A stretch of DNA of 18,135 nucleotides, from contig JAISXK010000008.1 of NCBI GenBank assembly GCA_031270585.1, positions 1-18,135 of the forward strand. The letters are read 5' to 3'. The position numbers and the translations under genes were made by a program. Positions 1 to 7,717 of this stretch are shown in pieces; within the stretch, counting starts at the first letter, position 1, and each line of letters opens with the position of its first letter. The notes beneath the pieces are model-generated. The model worked only from the letters and a program-made list of their open reading frames with translations, was not told where the DNA came from and did no database searches. The stretch comes from Clostridiales bacterium (GTDB lineage: Bacteria > Bacillota > Clostridia > Christensenellales > CAG-138).

Positions 1-837
1 TTCAAGCAGGACGAGCATTACAGGCAAAACCAATTAATAGCGTATTTGGAGGAAGTGCCCTTTGACCTTATCGTTACCCTATGCGATGAAAGCGGCGCGC
101 GGCTGTTTTATCCAAAGGACCGGTTGCCCAATCTGCGCTTTTTAAATTATCTGACGGGCTATATAAAAGACGCCCATAAGCGCCTGCCCTACAGGGATAT
201 CCATAACCGCGCTATCGACGTGGGGTATCGCGGGTCCGTACAGCCGCTTACGGCGGGCCGCCTGTGTTACGAAAAGCGGCAGATCGGCTGGGCGTTTGAA
301 AAACACGCGAAACGGCGCGGGCTATCTACGGATATCTCAAGCAGACGGAAAGACCGTTTTATGGGCGACGCGTGGTATGCGTTTCTGGGCGGATGCAAGG
401 CGACGCTGGGAACAGAATCCGGCGCAAGTATCGTAGATATTGACGGCGGCGTAGAGCGGGAGTATGAGGCGTTTAAAAAGCAATGCCCGCGCGCCACGGA
501 TGAAGAAGTTTTAAAGCATCTGGAGAGGTATGAAGGTGGGCCGCAATACCGCGCCATTGCGCCGCGGCACTTTGAGGCGGCGGCCTGCTTTACCGTACAG
601 GTGATGTATGAAGGGTATTTCCAAGGGATTTTTCAGCCAAACAGGCATTACATCCCGCTCAGGCGGGATTACGGCAATGTGGACGAGGTGATAGACAGAG
701 TGCTTGACGAAAAGGAGCGGCAGCGCATCACAACCTGCGCGTATGAGGAGATCATATGCAATCCCGCCTACGGTTATGAAGCGTTTGTCCGCCGGTTTGA
801 TAAAAAAATATATGAACTATTAAAAGAGAAGATGTGA
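1..837 (+). CDS. Glycosyltransferase-like protein, CgeB/YkvP-type (5' end missing)
   Basis: The reading frame is open to the left edge and ends at TGA 835-837, so 278 C-terminal residues are visible and the true start lies outside the window. The TTG at 46 is only an internal codon. A block GTESGASIVDIDG near the middle is followed by a C-terminal part with MYEGYF, HYIPLRRDY, a NVDEVIDRV helix and a closing AYEEII/YEAFVRRFD segment. From memory, this arrangement fits the GT-B-like C-terminal halves of CgeB-type or family 1 glycosyltransferases often found in surface-polysaccharide loci. It would transfer a sugar from a nucleotide donor in the cytoplasm; donor and acceptor cannot be told. The next gene has its own promoter in the 102-base gap, so the two may be only partly co-transcribed. 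It could also be an uncharacterised glycosyltransferase relative; the family is moderately sure, the function less so. Confidence 0.6.
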   Translation, partial: FKQDEHYRQNQLIAYLEEVPFDLIVTLCDESGARLFYPKDRLPNLRFLNYLTGYIKDAHKRLPYRDIHNRAIDVGYRGSVQPLTAGRLCYEKRQIGWAFEKHAKRRGLSTDISSRRKDRFMGDAWYAFLGGCKATLGTESGASIVDIDGGVEREYEAFKKQCPRATDEEVLKHLERYEGGPQYRAIAPRHFEAAACFTVQVMYEGYFQGIFQPNRHYIPLRRDYGNVDEVIDRVLDEKERQRITTCAYEEIICNPAYGYEAFVRRFDKKIYELLKEKM

Positions 838-850
838 ACGCGTTGCGTCA

Positions 851-879
851 TGTACATTTCCGGGCTTTTATGCTATACT
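851..879 (+). promoter_or_regulatory. Sigma-A-type promoter with extended -10 for the SDR-methyltransferase-SDR unit
   Basis: A -10 hexamer TATACT (874-879) is preceded by TGC, giving an extended -10. A weak -35 TGTACA (851-856) lies exactly 17 bases upstream. The predicted transcription start near 886 gives a leader of about 54 bases before the ATG at 940. Confidence 0.6.
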
Positions 880-939
880 TCTTAACCGGCGCGATGCGCT
901 CATTTGACAGGTAAGGCAAAGGGGGGTACGAATAAATTT

Positions 940-1878
940 ATGAACATATTCATTACGGGAGGGGCCGGCTTTATCGGCTCTCATACCGCAGACAGGCTGC
1001 TCGCGCGCGGGGACGACGTGCTGGTGATCGACAATTACGCTACCGGCAGGCGTGACAATTTAACGCCGCGCGCGCGTTTGCGGGTGATAGAGGGCACCAT
1101 CGCGGATACGCAACTGGTTGAAAAGCTCATGATGGATTTTAAACCCGAGGTCGTCATGCATGCGGCAGCGTCCTATAAGGATCCGGGCAATTGGGCGGAA
1201 GATAGCGTCACAAACGTGCTGGGCACGGTGAACGTTGTGAAGGCCGCGCAAAAGGCGGGTGTAAAGCGCGTGATCTACTTCCAAACAGCGCTGGGATACG
1301 GGCTTGTTCCCGAAGAGCAGCCCATCACCATCACCCATCCTATCAAGCTTGAGGGCAGCAGTTACGCCATCAGCAAAACTGCGGGGGAAGCGTATATCGC
1401 GCTAAGCGGCCTGAATTATATCTCCTTTCGTCTCGCGAACGCCTACGGCCCGCGCAATCTGAGCGGCCCGCTGCCAACCTTCTATCACAGGCTGACCATG
1501 GGAAAGAAGTGCTTTTGCATGGATACCCGCCGCGATTTCATCTATGTACAGGACCTTGTGGATGCCGTCGTCAAGGCGGTGGACGGCATGGGCACATCCG
1601 GCCCGTACCATATTTCCTCGGGCGCGGATTATTCCATCAAGGAGCTGTTTGACGCGACTATCGCGGCGCTGGGCATTACCCTGGATGAACCCGTAGAGGT
1701 GCGGGAGCGCAACCCGGACGACGTATACACCATATTGCTTGATCCGTCCAAAACGGAAAAGGATTTCCAATGGAAGGTCACCACCACACTGGAAGTTGGC
1801 GTAAAGGAAGCCATCGATTGGTACAAAACCCATGGCATCACACAAACATATACACATTTGGTTCAATTAAAGGAGTAA
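940..1878 (+). CDS. NAD-dependent epimerase/dehydratase (extended SDR), nucleotide-sugar modifying
   Basis: A 312-residue extended short-chain dehydrogenase, the usual length for nucleotide-sugar epimerases and dehydratases. The NAD-binding motif TGGAGFIG lies at residues 6-13, an acidic D31 follows beta-2, and the catalytic YAISK is at 142-146 with T116 in the place of the active-site Ser/Thr. ATG 940 was chosen because the Rossmann strand starts right after it; a G-rich site (921-926) lies about 13 bases upstream. An in-frame TTG at 904 is less likely. It should act on a UDP- or other NDP-sugar in the cytoplasm, most simply as a 4-epimerase. It recalls the WbmF/WbmG epimerases of Bordetella O-antigen loci, but this is a family impression only. 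The last codons GAG TAA are part of the ribosome binding site of the next gene, so the unit is tightly coupled. Confidence 0.85.
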   Translation: MNIFITGGAGFIGSHTADRLLARGDDVLVIDNYATGRRDNLTPRARLRVIEGTIADTQLVEKLMMDFKPEVVMHAAASYKDPGNWAEDSVTNVLGTVNVVKAAQKAGVKRVIYFQTALGYGLVPEEQPITITHPIKLEGSSYAISKTAGEAYIALSGLNYISFRLANAYGPRNLSGPLPTFYHRLTMGKKCFCMDTRRDFIYVQDLVDAVVKAVDGMGTSGPYHISSGADYSIKELFDATIAALGITLDEPVEVRERNPDDVYTILLDPSKTEKDFQWKVTTTLEVGVKEAIDWYKTHGITQTYTHLVQLKE

Positions 1879-1886
1879 ATAACCAT

Positions 1887-2876
1887 ATGCATATTGCGAA
1901 TAGGATGATCCTCAAGCTAAAGAAAGCAATTATCAAACTAAAGATGAGCCTCCAATCGAATAAACCGATAGAAATTCCCATACGCACCGACACGAACACC
2001 GAGCGATCCGAGGAGTATTGGACGAGGCGCAATGTCACAGAGTTTAAACGATTCACATCTCGAACCGAATCGATAGAGCACTTAGTTGAACGTAATAACG
2101 CTTATCCTGGCTATGCCCAATTGATGCCTCTTGATAGTGCCGATGGTAAAATCGTACTGGACTATGGATGCGGGCCGGGACATGATGTTATTGGATTTGC
2201 AGAATACTCAAATGCAAAAAAAATCATAGGAATGGATGTTTCCGCATCTGCGCTCGCACTTGCAGAAGAGCGCGTGGCGTTGCATCAGGCAAATAATATT
2301 ACTTTTATTAAAATCAATGAGGATTTTGAGCGCCTTCCCCTTGACGATAGCAGCATCGATATTATTCATTCTTCCGGGGTCATTCACCATGCGCCGGATA
2401 TTCACAAAATTCTTGACGAATTTCATCGTATTCTCAAAGATGATGGCTATTGCCAAATCATGGTTTACAATTATGATTCTATTTGGCTGCATTTATTTTG
2501 TTACTATGATGCGTGGCTAAAAAATCGTATTTATTACAAAGAGCACTTTGAGCGCAGGGCTGGCGATGATAAACGCAGCCTTTTCCAGGCGCTCGCAGAT
2601 GATCCAGAGTGCCCAATAGCAAATTGCTATCATGCAGATGAGTTCGTTAAGATTTGCGCGCAAGCAGGCCTTATAGCGGTACACACAGGAAATGCCATAT
2701 CCACCTCTGAATTGGACATATTTCCTGATCACTTTAATGCCGCATTGAAAAACAAGTACTTCGATCAGGAAAGCCGCGAATTCCTCCAGGAGATCCAGCT
2801 CGACAAGGACGGCATCCCCTGCTATAGAGGCCACTACGCCGGCATTGACATGTGCTTTAAAGTAACGAAGGAGTAA
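1887..2876 (+). CDS. Class I SAM-dependent methyltransferase
   Basis: A 329-residue methyltransferase of the Methyltransf_11 type. Motif I is LDYGCGPG at residues 91-98, acidic D117 (GMDVS) should bind the SAM ribose, and the later FERLPLDDSSIDII and SGVIHHAPD segments form the post-motif I region. The N-terminal part contains the YWTRRNVT segment seen in methyltransferases of polysaccharide clusters. ATG 1887 follows AAAGGAG (1869-1875) with 11 bases between; a longer frame from 1770 would run into the upstream gene and lacks a site. It probably O- or N-methylates a sugar or glycan end in the cytoplasm; the acceptor is unknown. Base composition is odd: single 60-base lines counted by hand give 32-47% GC, against 65-68% in lines from both flanking genes, while the last ~110 bases return to ~58%. 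This suggests acquisition from another source. Confidence 0.85.
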   Translation: MHIANRMILKLKKAIIKLKMSLQSNKPIEIPIRTDTNTERSEEYWTRRNVTEFKRFTSRTESIEHLVERNNAYPGYAQLMPLDSADGKIVLDYGCGPGHDVIGFAEYSNAKKIIGMDVSASALALAEERVALHQANNITFIKINEDFERLPLDDSSIDIIHSSGVIHHAPDIHKILDEFHRILKDDGYCQIMVYNYDSIWLHLFCYYDAWLKNRIYYKEHFERRAGDDKRSLFQALADDPECPIANCYHADEFVKICAQAGLIAVHTGNAISTSELDIFPDHFNAALKNKYFDQESREFLQEIQLDKDGIPCYRGHYAGIDMCFKVTKE

Positions 2877-2884
2877 ATAATACC

Positions 2885-3928
2885 ATGCCATTCACCAACC
2901 AAAACCTCCTTGTCATCGGCGGCGCGGGCTTTGTGGGCGCCAACCTAGCAAAGCGCCTGTTAAAAGAGGGCGCGGCCCGTGTTACGGTGGTAGACAACCT
3001 GCTCTCCGCAGAGCGGGAAAATCTTCCTGCTGATTCGCGTATAACGCTTATAGAAGGCTCTATTACGGATGACGCCATCCTCGCCCAACTGGAAGACGGC
3101 TTTGACTATGCCTTTCAGCTGGCTACCTACCACGGCAACCAAAGCTCCATGGCGGATCCTATCGCCGACCATGACAACAACACCTTCACCACCCTGAAAT
3201 TCTACGAGCACATCAAGAATTTCAAGCGGCTGAAGAAGGTCGTATACTCCTCCGCAGGCTGCACCGTTGCGGAAAAAACGTTTGATAAGGCGCGCGCGAC
3301 GGATGAAGACGCGCCGGTGTCGCTGTATCTCGACAGCCCCTACCAGATGAGCAAGATATTTGGCGAGTTCTATTCCAACTATTATTGGAGGGCGTTTGAT
3401 CTGCCGGTTGTAAAGGCGCGCTTTCAAAACGTGTATGGCCCGGGAGAGGTGCTGGGCGCGGGGAGATGGCGCGGCACGCCCAGTACCATATGGCGCAATG
3501 TGACGCCCGTGTTTATCTATCAGGCGCTGAACGGCATGGCGCTTACGGTGGAGAACGGCGCCGCCACGCGGGATTTTATCTATGTGGACGATATCGTATC
3601 GGGCTTGCTTGCCTCTGCGGCAAAGGGCGCGCCGGGCGGCGTATACAACCTCGCGAGCGGAAAAGAGACATCCATATGGGAGCTTGCCGTCCTCATCAAC
3701 GGGTTGACGGGCAATAAAACCCCCGTCGCCAATGCCGGCAGGCGCGAATGGGATCATTCCGGCAAACGCTTTGGCAGCACTGAAAAAGCAAGGCGGGAAC
3801 TATGCTTTGAAGCGAAAACGGATATCCGCGAGGGCCTTTCTTTAACCATCGATTGGACGCGGGAGCATATGGATTTTATCAACCGCTGCGTCGAAAAGCA
3901 CAAACCCCATTTAAACGCCTTACAATAG
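2885..3928 (+). CDS. NAD-dependent epimerase/dehydratase (extended SDR), second copy in the unit
   Basis: A 347-residue extended SDR. The glycine-rich GGAGFVG is at residues 12-18, D37 follows beta-2, serines S122-S123 precede the active site and YQMSK is at 153-157. ATG 2885 follows AAGGAG (2868-2873) by 11 bases, and that site contains the stop codon of the methyltransferase. The protein differs clearly from the first SDR of this unit (longer, a different substrate loop around GRWRGTPSTIW), so it is not a recent duplicate and probably does another step. It should act on a nucleotide sugar as an epimerase, dehydratase or reductase; the exact reaction cannot be read. It is the last gene of the + strand unit and faces the end of the opposing operon across 64 bases with no clear terminator. 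Confidence 0.83.
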   Translation: MPFTNQNLLVIGGAGFVGANLAKRLLKEGAARVTVVDNLLSAERENLPADSRITLIEGSITDDAILAQLEDGFDYAFQLATYHGNQSSMADPIADHDNNTFTTLKFYEHIKNFKRLKKVVYSSAGCTVAEKTFDKARATDEDAPVSLYLDSPYQMSKIFGEFYSNYYWRAFDLPVVKARFQNVYGPGEVLGAGRWRGTPSTIWRNVTPVFIYQALNGMALTVENGAATRDFIYVDDIVSGLLASAAKGAPGGVYNLASGKETSIWELAVLINGLTGNKTPVANAGRREWDHSGKRFGSTEKARRELCFEAKTDIREGLSLTIDWTREHMDFINRCVEKHKPHLNALQ

Positions 3929-3992
3929 AAAGGTTAAAGAGGGGCTGCGGCGCGAAGGCGTGGTGGACAATGGCAATAAAAAACGGATGCCC

Positions 3993-5072
3993 TTAAAAAC
4001 CGTACCCCTGCATATCTTTTGTAGAAAAGCCCCGCAGCGGCAGTTGCACGGGCCGGCCCTCCCCGGCGGATTTGTAGATGGCCAGCACCAGTTCGAGCGC
4101 GCGGCGGCCATCCTCCCCGGTGATATAGGGGGGCCTGTTTTCTTTTATGGCGGCAAGCATATCGGCATATACATACGCGTGCCCATTGCCGTATACGTTT
4201 TCTGTTTTTTCACGCAGCCCGTTTTTCAGCGCCGCGTCTTCGGCCTCTTCGCCGGCAAACTCCCAAACGTCGATGGTGTTGCAGGATTTGCCGCCCACCT
4301 TTACGGTGCCGTTTTGGCCGAATATATAGAGCGTTTCCTCTAAATTTTCCGGGAACACATTCGTCGTGCCCTCGATTGCGCCTATGGCGCCGTTTTTGAA
4401 CTTCACCACCGCAAGCCCTACATCCTCGCATTCCAGATACGGGTGAAACTGCCGCCGGGTATAGGCAAACACCTCGTCGATTTCATTGCCCATCATCCAG
4501 CGCAGCAGGTCTATGCCGTGTATGGATTGGTTCATCAGCGCCCCGCCATCCTGCGCGCGGGTGCCGCGCCAGGGGGCCTGCGCGTAGTACCCCTCGTTAC
4601 GGTTCCAGCGCACATGCACAGAGCCGTGAGAGAGCTTGCCAAAGCGCCCGGCCTCCACCGCGCCGCGCAGGTGCTGTATGGATTGGTTAAATCTGTTTTG
4701 GTGACAGGCGCACACCTTCACGCCCTTCTCTTTTCCTGCGGCGACGATGGCGTCGGCATCCGCCATGGATAGCGCGATGGGCTTTTCGATGATCACATGG
4801 CAGCCGGCCTCCATGCAGGTGAGCGCGATTTGCGCGTGCTTGCCGCTCTCGGTGGCGATGGCTGTAAGCGCGGGAGCCGTTTCGCGCAGCATGATTTTGT
4901 AATCGGTATACCGCCGGATAGACGCGTCCGTTTGCAGGTTGTACGCTTGCAGCAGGCCTTCCATACGGGCGGGGTCTATGTCGCAGATGGCGGCGATGGC
5001 GAGTTTATTTTCCAGCGCGGCCCTTATGTGGTTGACGGCTATGCGGCCGCAGCCGATTAACGCAAAGCGCAT
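3993..5072 (-). CDS. wbpB: Gfo/Idh/MocA dehydrogenase, WbpB/WlbA-like (UDP-GlcNAc-uronate 3-dehydrogenase)
   Basis: A 359-residue NAD-dependent sugar oxidoreductase. The N-terminal Rossmann fold carries GCGRIA (residues 7-12) and the family EKP motif is at 96-98. It is followed by the C-terminal dimer domain with HQNRFN, GGALMNQSIHGIDLLRWM and a conserved Asp/His pair. The family contains WbpB/WlbA, which oxidises C3 of UDP-GlcNAc uronic acid so that an aminotransferase can add an amino group. The assignment to that step rests on the aminotransferase, acetyltransferase, 6-dehydrogenase and 2-epimerase in the same operon. ATG 5072 has a strong AGGAGG 6 bases upstream and starts 2 bases after the stop of the preceding glycosyltransferase; the longer frame to 5129 is rejected. 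It is the last gene of the nine-gene operon. Family certain, exact substrate probable. Confidence 0.85.
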   Translation of the reverse strand: MRFALIGCGRIAVNHIRAALENKLAIAAICDIDPARMEGLLQAYNLQTDASIRRYTDYKIMLRETAPALTAIATESGKHAQIALTCMEAGCHVIIEKPIALSMADADAIVAAGKEKGVKVCACHQNRFNQSIQHLRGAVEAGRFGKLSHGSVHVRWNRNEGYYAQAPWRGTRAQDGGALMNQSIHGIDLLRWMMGNEIDEVFAYTRRQFHPYLECEDVGLAVVKFKNGAIGAIEGTTNVFPENLEETLYIFGQNGTVKVGGKSCNTIDVWEFAGEEAEDAALKNGLREKTENVYGNGHAYVYADMLAAIKENRPPYITGEDGRRALELVLAIYKSAGEGRPVQLPLRGFSTKDMQGYGF

Positions 5073-5074
5073 GG

Positions 5075-6214
5075 CTATCCTCCTAGTAGTTGGTATATGG
5101 CGAGCAATGTCTTTTTTTCGGTTTCCCAATTGAATTTTTCCAACACGGCGGCGCGCCCGTTTTTGCCAAGTGCCCGCGCCGCCGCCGGGTTTTCACATAA
5201 AAAGCGAAGGGCGCCGGCTACGGCGGCTTCGTCGTCCGGGTCTACGCAGACGCCAAAGCGCAGCGCTTCATTCAGCTTGCGGTGAAAAGGCGTGTCGCTC
5301 AACACCACGGGCAGGCCATAAGCCATATATTCGTATACTTTTACCGGCAGGGTATCGATATGGCCGTATTGCCCCTCGTTTTTTATAATGGATACGCCGA
5401 TGGAAACATGGCGCAGCAACGCCTGCACGGCCCGCCTGTCAAGCACGCCATGGTAGGTTACGTTGGCCCACGCGGGCAGGCTTTCAAGCTCTTTTTTATA
5501 CGCTTCAGACGCAAACGCGCCGGCTATGTGCAGCGGAACGCCGGCGAGAGCCGCAGACTGCACCGCAGCCGTAATACCCCGCGCGGCGGATAGCCCGCCG
5601 ATATACGCGGCTTGGCGCGCCCCTGCCCGATCCTTTGGGCACGCGTCCATACGCGCGCAGCCAAGCTCTTGCAAACCGGGGTAGTTGGCAATATACCACA
5701 CCCGCTTTGCCCGGCCTTTAAAATAGTTTTTGCCATCCACATCACATACGGCAATCACGCCGTCAAGCTTTTTGCATACGCGCGCCTCGTATGTTTTATA
5801 TGCCCAGGCAATAAGAGGGCGCAGGGGCCCTGGAATCCAGCCCTTCGTTCGTATACCAAGCGCCGGGAACTCGTGGCTGTCATAAATCACACGCTTGCCC
5901 CCGCGCATGAGTTTAAGCCCAAAACGCAGCAACTCAGGGTCATGCAGGTGATAGATATGCGCGTCAAGGCTAAGCGCCATACGGTATACCTTCCTGGCAA
6001 AGCGCGTCATACGCAGTACGCGCGAAGCGGGGGCGTCTCCCGCGCCCAGCACACGCACCCCGTTTTCCTCAAAGGATTCGCCCGGCGCCACAAGAAACGT
6101 ATCATACCCCGCCGCAGCGAGGCAGGCGCACATTTTATAGAATATCCGTACATCCCGCGCGGGATGTACGCTTGTCATATGGCAAACCCTGTGAGGGGCA
6201 TTTTCTTTATTCAT
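5075..6214 (-). CDS. GT4-family glycosyltransferase
   Basis: A 379-residue GT-B glycosyltransferase. The N-terminal acceptor domain begins with RVCHMTSVHPARDVRIFYK, followed by HLHDPELL and YDSHEFP. The C-terminal donor domain contains AAYIGGLSAARGI, a GHIDTLPVKVYEYMAYGLPVV block with the family's Glu before the nucleotide loop, and a terminal FNWETEK helix. It should transfer a sugar from a nucleotide donor to a lipid-linked intermediate at the inner membrane face; the sugar is unknown. The start at 6214 fits the fold, because beta-1 begins at residue 9 and the next Met is inside it. The site in front is poor, and the ATG belongs to a 16-bp tandem repeat. A seven-codon frame starting at 6230 ends across this ATG, so translation might be coupled. 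It sits between the 6-dehydrogenase and WbpB-like genes. Confidence 0.85.
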   Translation of the reverse strand: MNKENAPHRVCHMTSVHPARDVRIFYKMCACLAAAGYDTFLVAPGESFEENGVRVLGAGDAPASRVLRMTRFARKVYRMALSLDAHIYHLHDPELLRFGLKLMRGGKRVIYDSHEFPALGIRTKGWIPGPLRPLIAWAYKTYEARVCKKLDGVIAVCDVDGKNYFKGRAKRVWYIANYPGLQELGCARMDACPKDRAGARQAAYIGGLSAARGITAAVQSAALAGVPLHIAGAFASEAYKKELESLPAWANVTYHGVLDRRAVQALLRHVSIGVSIIKNEGQYGHIDTLPVKVYEYMAYGLPVVLSDTPFHRKLNEALRFGVCVDPDDEAAVAGALRFLCENPAAARALGKNGRAAVLEKFNWETEKKTLLAIYQLLGG

Positions 6215-6318
6215 CCCAACCGCAATTCATCCCAACCGCAACGCGTCCCAACCGCAACGCGTCCCAACCGCAGCGCGTCCCAACCGCAATGCGTCCCAAT
6301 CGCGGCGCGTCCCAATCG
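6214..6318. repeat. 16-bp tandem repeat array, seven copies, in front of a glycosyltransferase gene
   Basis: Units begin at 6214, 6230, 6246, 6262, 6278, 6294 and 6310, at a strict 16-base period; the last is partial. The consensus is TCCCAACCGCAACGCG. The two copies next to the gene have ATTCA in place of ACGCG, so on the - strand each creates an ATG. The far copies carry CCAATCG variants. It fills most of the 129-base gap between the dehydrogenase stop and the glycosyltransferase start. The period is not a multiple of three, so changes in copy number would not preserve any upstream frame. No match to a known element is recognised. Confidence 0.93.
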
Positions 6319-6343
6319 TACTTGAAGCAAAAGCGCGCCAACC

Positions 6344-7657
6344 CTACAGCAACTCAATATTCCCGCGGTCGCGCACACGCTTCATGGCGTTGCGGCTATC
6401 AAGCACGGGCACGCCGCAATGAGCCAGCAATTCGTAATCCACATTGGTGTGCGCCGTTGTTACGACAAGTATATCATAGGTTTTGAGCGTTTCCATGTCA
6501 ATACGCGCAAGGCTTCGCGCGCGATGCCCCTTGTGCCTAAATTCCGCGACGAACGGATCGTAATACTCCACCGTGCCGCCCCGCTCTTTTAATATGCGGA
6601 TAACCTCCAGCGCGGGGCTTTCCCGGTAATCGTCTATATCCTGCTTGTAGGCTACGCCCAGCACGAGCACGCGCGCGCCGTTGAGCGCTTTTTTATGATG
6701 GTTGAGTATGCGCCAGACGCGCTCGGCGCAATATTCCGGCATGCGGTCGTTTATGATGGCGGCGCTTTCGATCATAGAGGTATGGAAGCCGTACTCGCGC
6801 GCCTTCCAGCTTAAATAATATGGGTCAAGCGGGATACAGTGCCCCCCCAATCCCGGTCCGGGGTAGAAGGGGGCAAAGCCGTAGGGCTTGGTCTTTGCGG
6901 CCTCTATAACCTCCCAAACGTTGATGCCCATCCTGTCGCAGAGTATGGCAATCTCGTTGATGAGGCCGATGTTGATGTTGCGGTAGGTGTTTTCCAGTAT
7001 CTTTTCCATTTCGGCAATAGCGGGGGAGGATACCTCAAACACATCCCCTTCCAGCACGGCGCGGTACATGGCGGATATCACCTCACGCGCGTCCTCGCCA
7101 ATAGCCCCTACCACCTTGGGGGTATTTTTGGTTTTAAACACCAGATTGCCGGGGTCTACCCGTTCGGGGGAGAAGCCCAAATAAAAATCCCTGCCGCAGA
7201 CAAGGCCGGAGCCCTCCTCTAAAAGCGGCCTTACCAGCTCTTCCGTCGTGCCGGGGTAGGTGGTGCTTTCAAGCACCACAACGGCGCCGGGGCGCAAGCG
7301 CCCGGCTATTTCCATAGCGCTGTTTTTTACATAGCTGATATCGGGCTGCTGGTGGCGATCGAGCGGCGTGGGCACGCATATGGCGATAAAATCCACATCC
7401 TTTACAAACGCGAAATCGGTTGTGGCGCTAAGCCTGCCCGCCGCCACGAGCCCGGCCAACTCTTCATCCACCACGTCGCCGATATAGTTGTGGCCCTTAT
7501 TCACCATATCCACCTTTTCGGGCTGTACGTCAAAGCCGATGGTGCGAAACCCCGCCTTTGCCTTTTCCACCGCAAGCGGCAGCCCCACATACCCAAGGCC
7601 CACCACGCCCACGACGATTGTGCGCTCTTCAATTTTTTTCAGCAGCTTTTGTTTCAC
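6344..7657 (-). CDS. wbpA: Nucleotide-sugar 6-dehydrogenase, WbpA-like (UDP-GlcNAc to UDP-GlcNAcA)
   Basis: A 437-residue UDP-glucose/GDP-mannose dehydrogenase family protein of normal length. The NAD site GLGYVG is at residues 20-25, CVPTPLD near 94-100, ESTTYPGTT at 130-138, FSPERVDPG around 162-170, and the catalytic Cys is C274 in GPGLGGHCIPLDPYY. A C-terminal UDP-binding domain follows with GVAYKQDIDDYRESPA. The family makes two successive NAD-dependent oxidations of the sugar C6 alcohol to a carboxylate. The FSPERVDPG signature and the pathway context point to UDP-GlcNAc, giving UDP-GlcNAc uronic acid, as the first step to UDP-ManNAc3NAcA; glucose or ManNAc substrates cannot be excluded from sequence alone. 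The start is GTG at 7657, with GGAGAG 9 bases upstream. A 60-base gap with no convincing promoter separates it from the amidotransferase. Confidence 0.9.
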   Translation of the reverse strand: MKQKLLKKIEERTIVVGVVGLGYVGLPLAVEKAKAGFRTIGFDVQPEKVDMVNKGHNYIGDVVDEELAGLVAAGRLSATTDFAFVKDVDFIAICVPTPLDRHQQPDISYVKNSAMEIAGRLRPGAVVVLESTTYPGTTEELVRPLLEEGSGLVCGRDFYLGFSPERVDPGNLVFKTKNTPKVVGAIGEDAREVISAMYRAVLEGDVFEVSSPAIAEMEKILENTYRNINIGLINEIAILCDRMGINVWEVIEAAKTKPYGFAPFYPGPGLGGHCIPLDPYYLSWKAREYGFHTSMIESAAIINDRMPEYCAERVWRILNHHKKALNGARVLVLGVAYKQDIDDYRESPALEVIRILKERGGTVEYYDPFVAEFRHKGHRARSLARIDMETLKTYDILVVTTAHTNVDYELLAHCGVPVLDSRNAMKRVRDRGNIELL

Positions 7658-7717
7658 TTGTAGTTGCTCTCCATATTCTGTATAGTAGGATACTGTTTTA
7701 CCGATAGAATACGACGC

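Noticed and set aside
904..939. TTG at 904 as the start of the first SDR
   Set aside because: No ribosome site, very close to the predicted transcription start, and the Rossmann fold starts directly after ATG 940.
1870..2880. 13-bp direct repeat flanking the methyltransferase as a target-site duplication of a mobile element
   Set aside because: The repeats are functional stop/ribosome sites, the first 11 bases also occur in front of groEL, and no transposase or terminal inverted repeats are present.
3929..3992. Bidirectional terminator between the convergent operons
   Set aside because: Only a 6-base pair CGCCTT/AAGGCG with a 33-base loop and no T-run could be found; termination may be Rho-dependent or lie elsewhere.
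6214..6318. CRISPR-like array
   Set aside because: The 16-base units are contiguous with no unique spacers, and no cas genes are present.
7658..7717. Internal promoter in front of the WbpA-like gene
   Set aside because: A TATACA -10-like hexamer exists, but the hexamer 17 bases upstream (TATCGG) is a poor -35.
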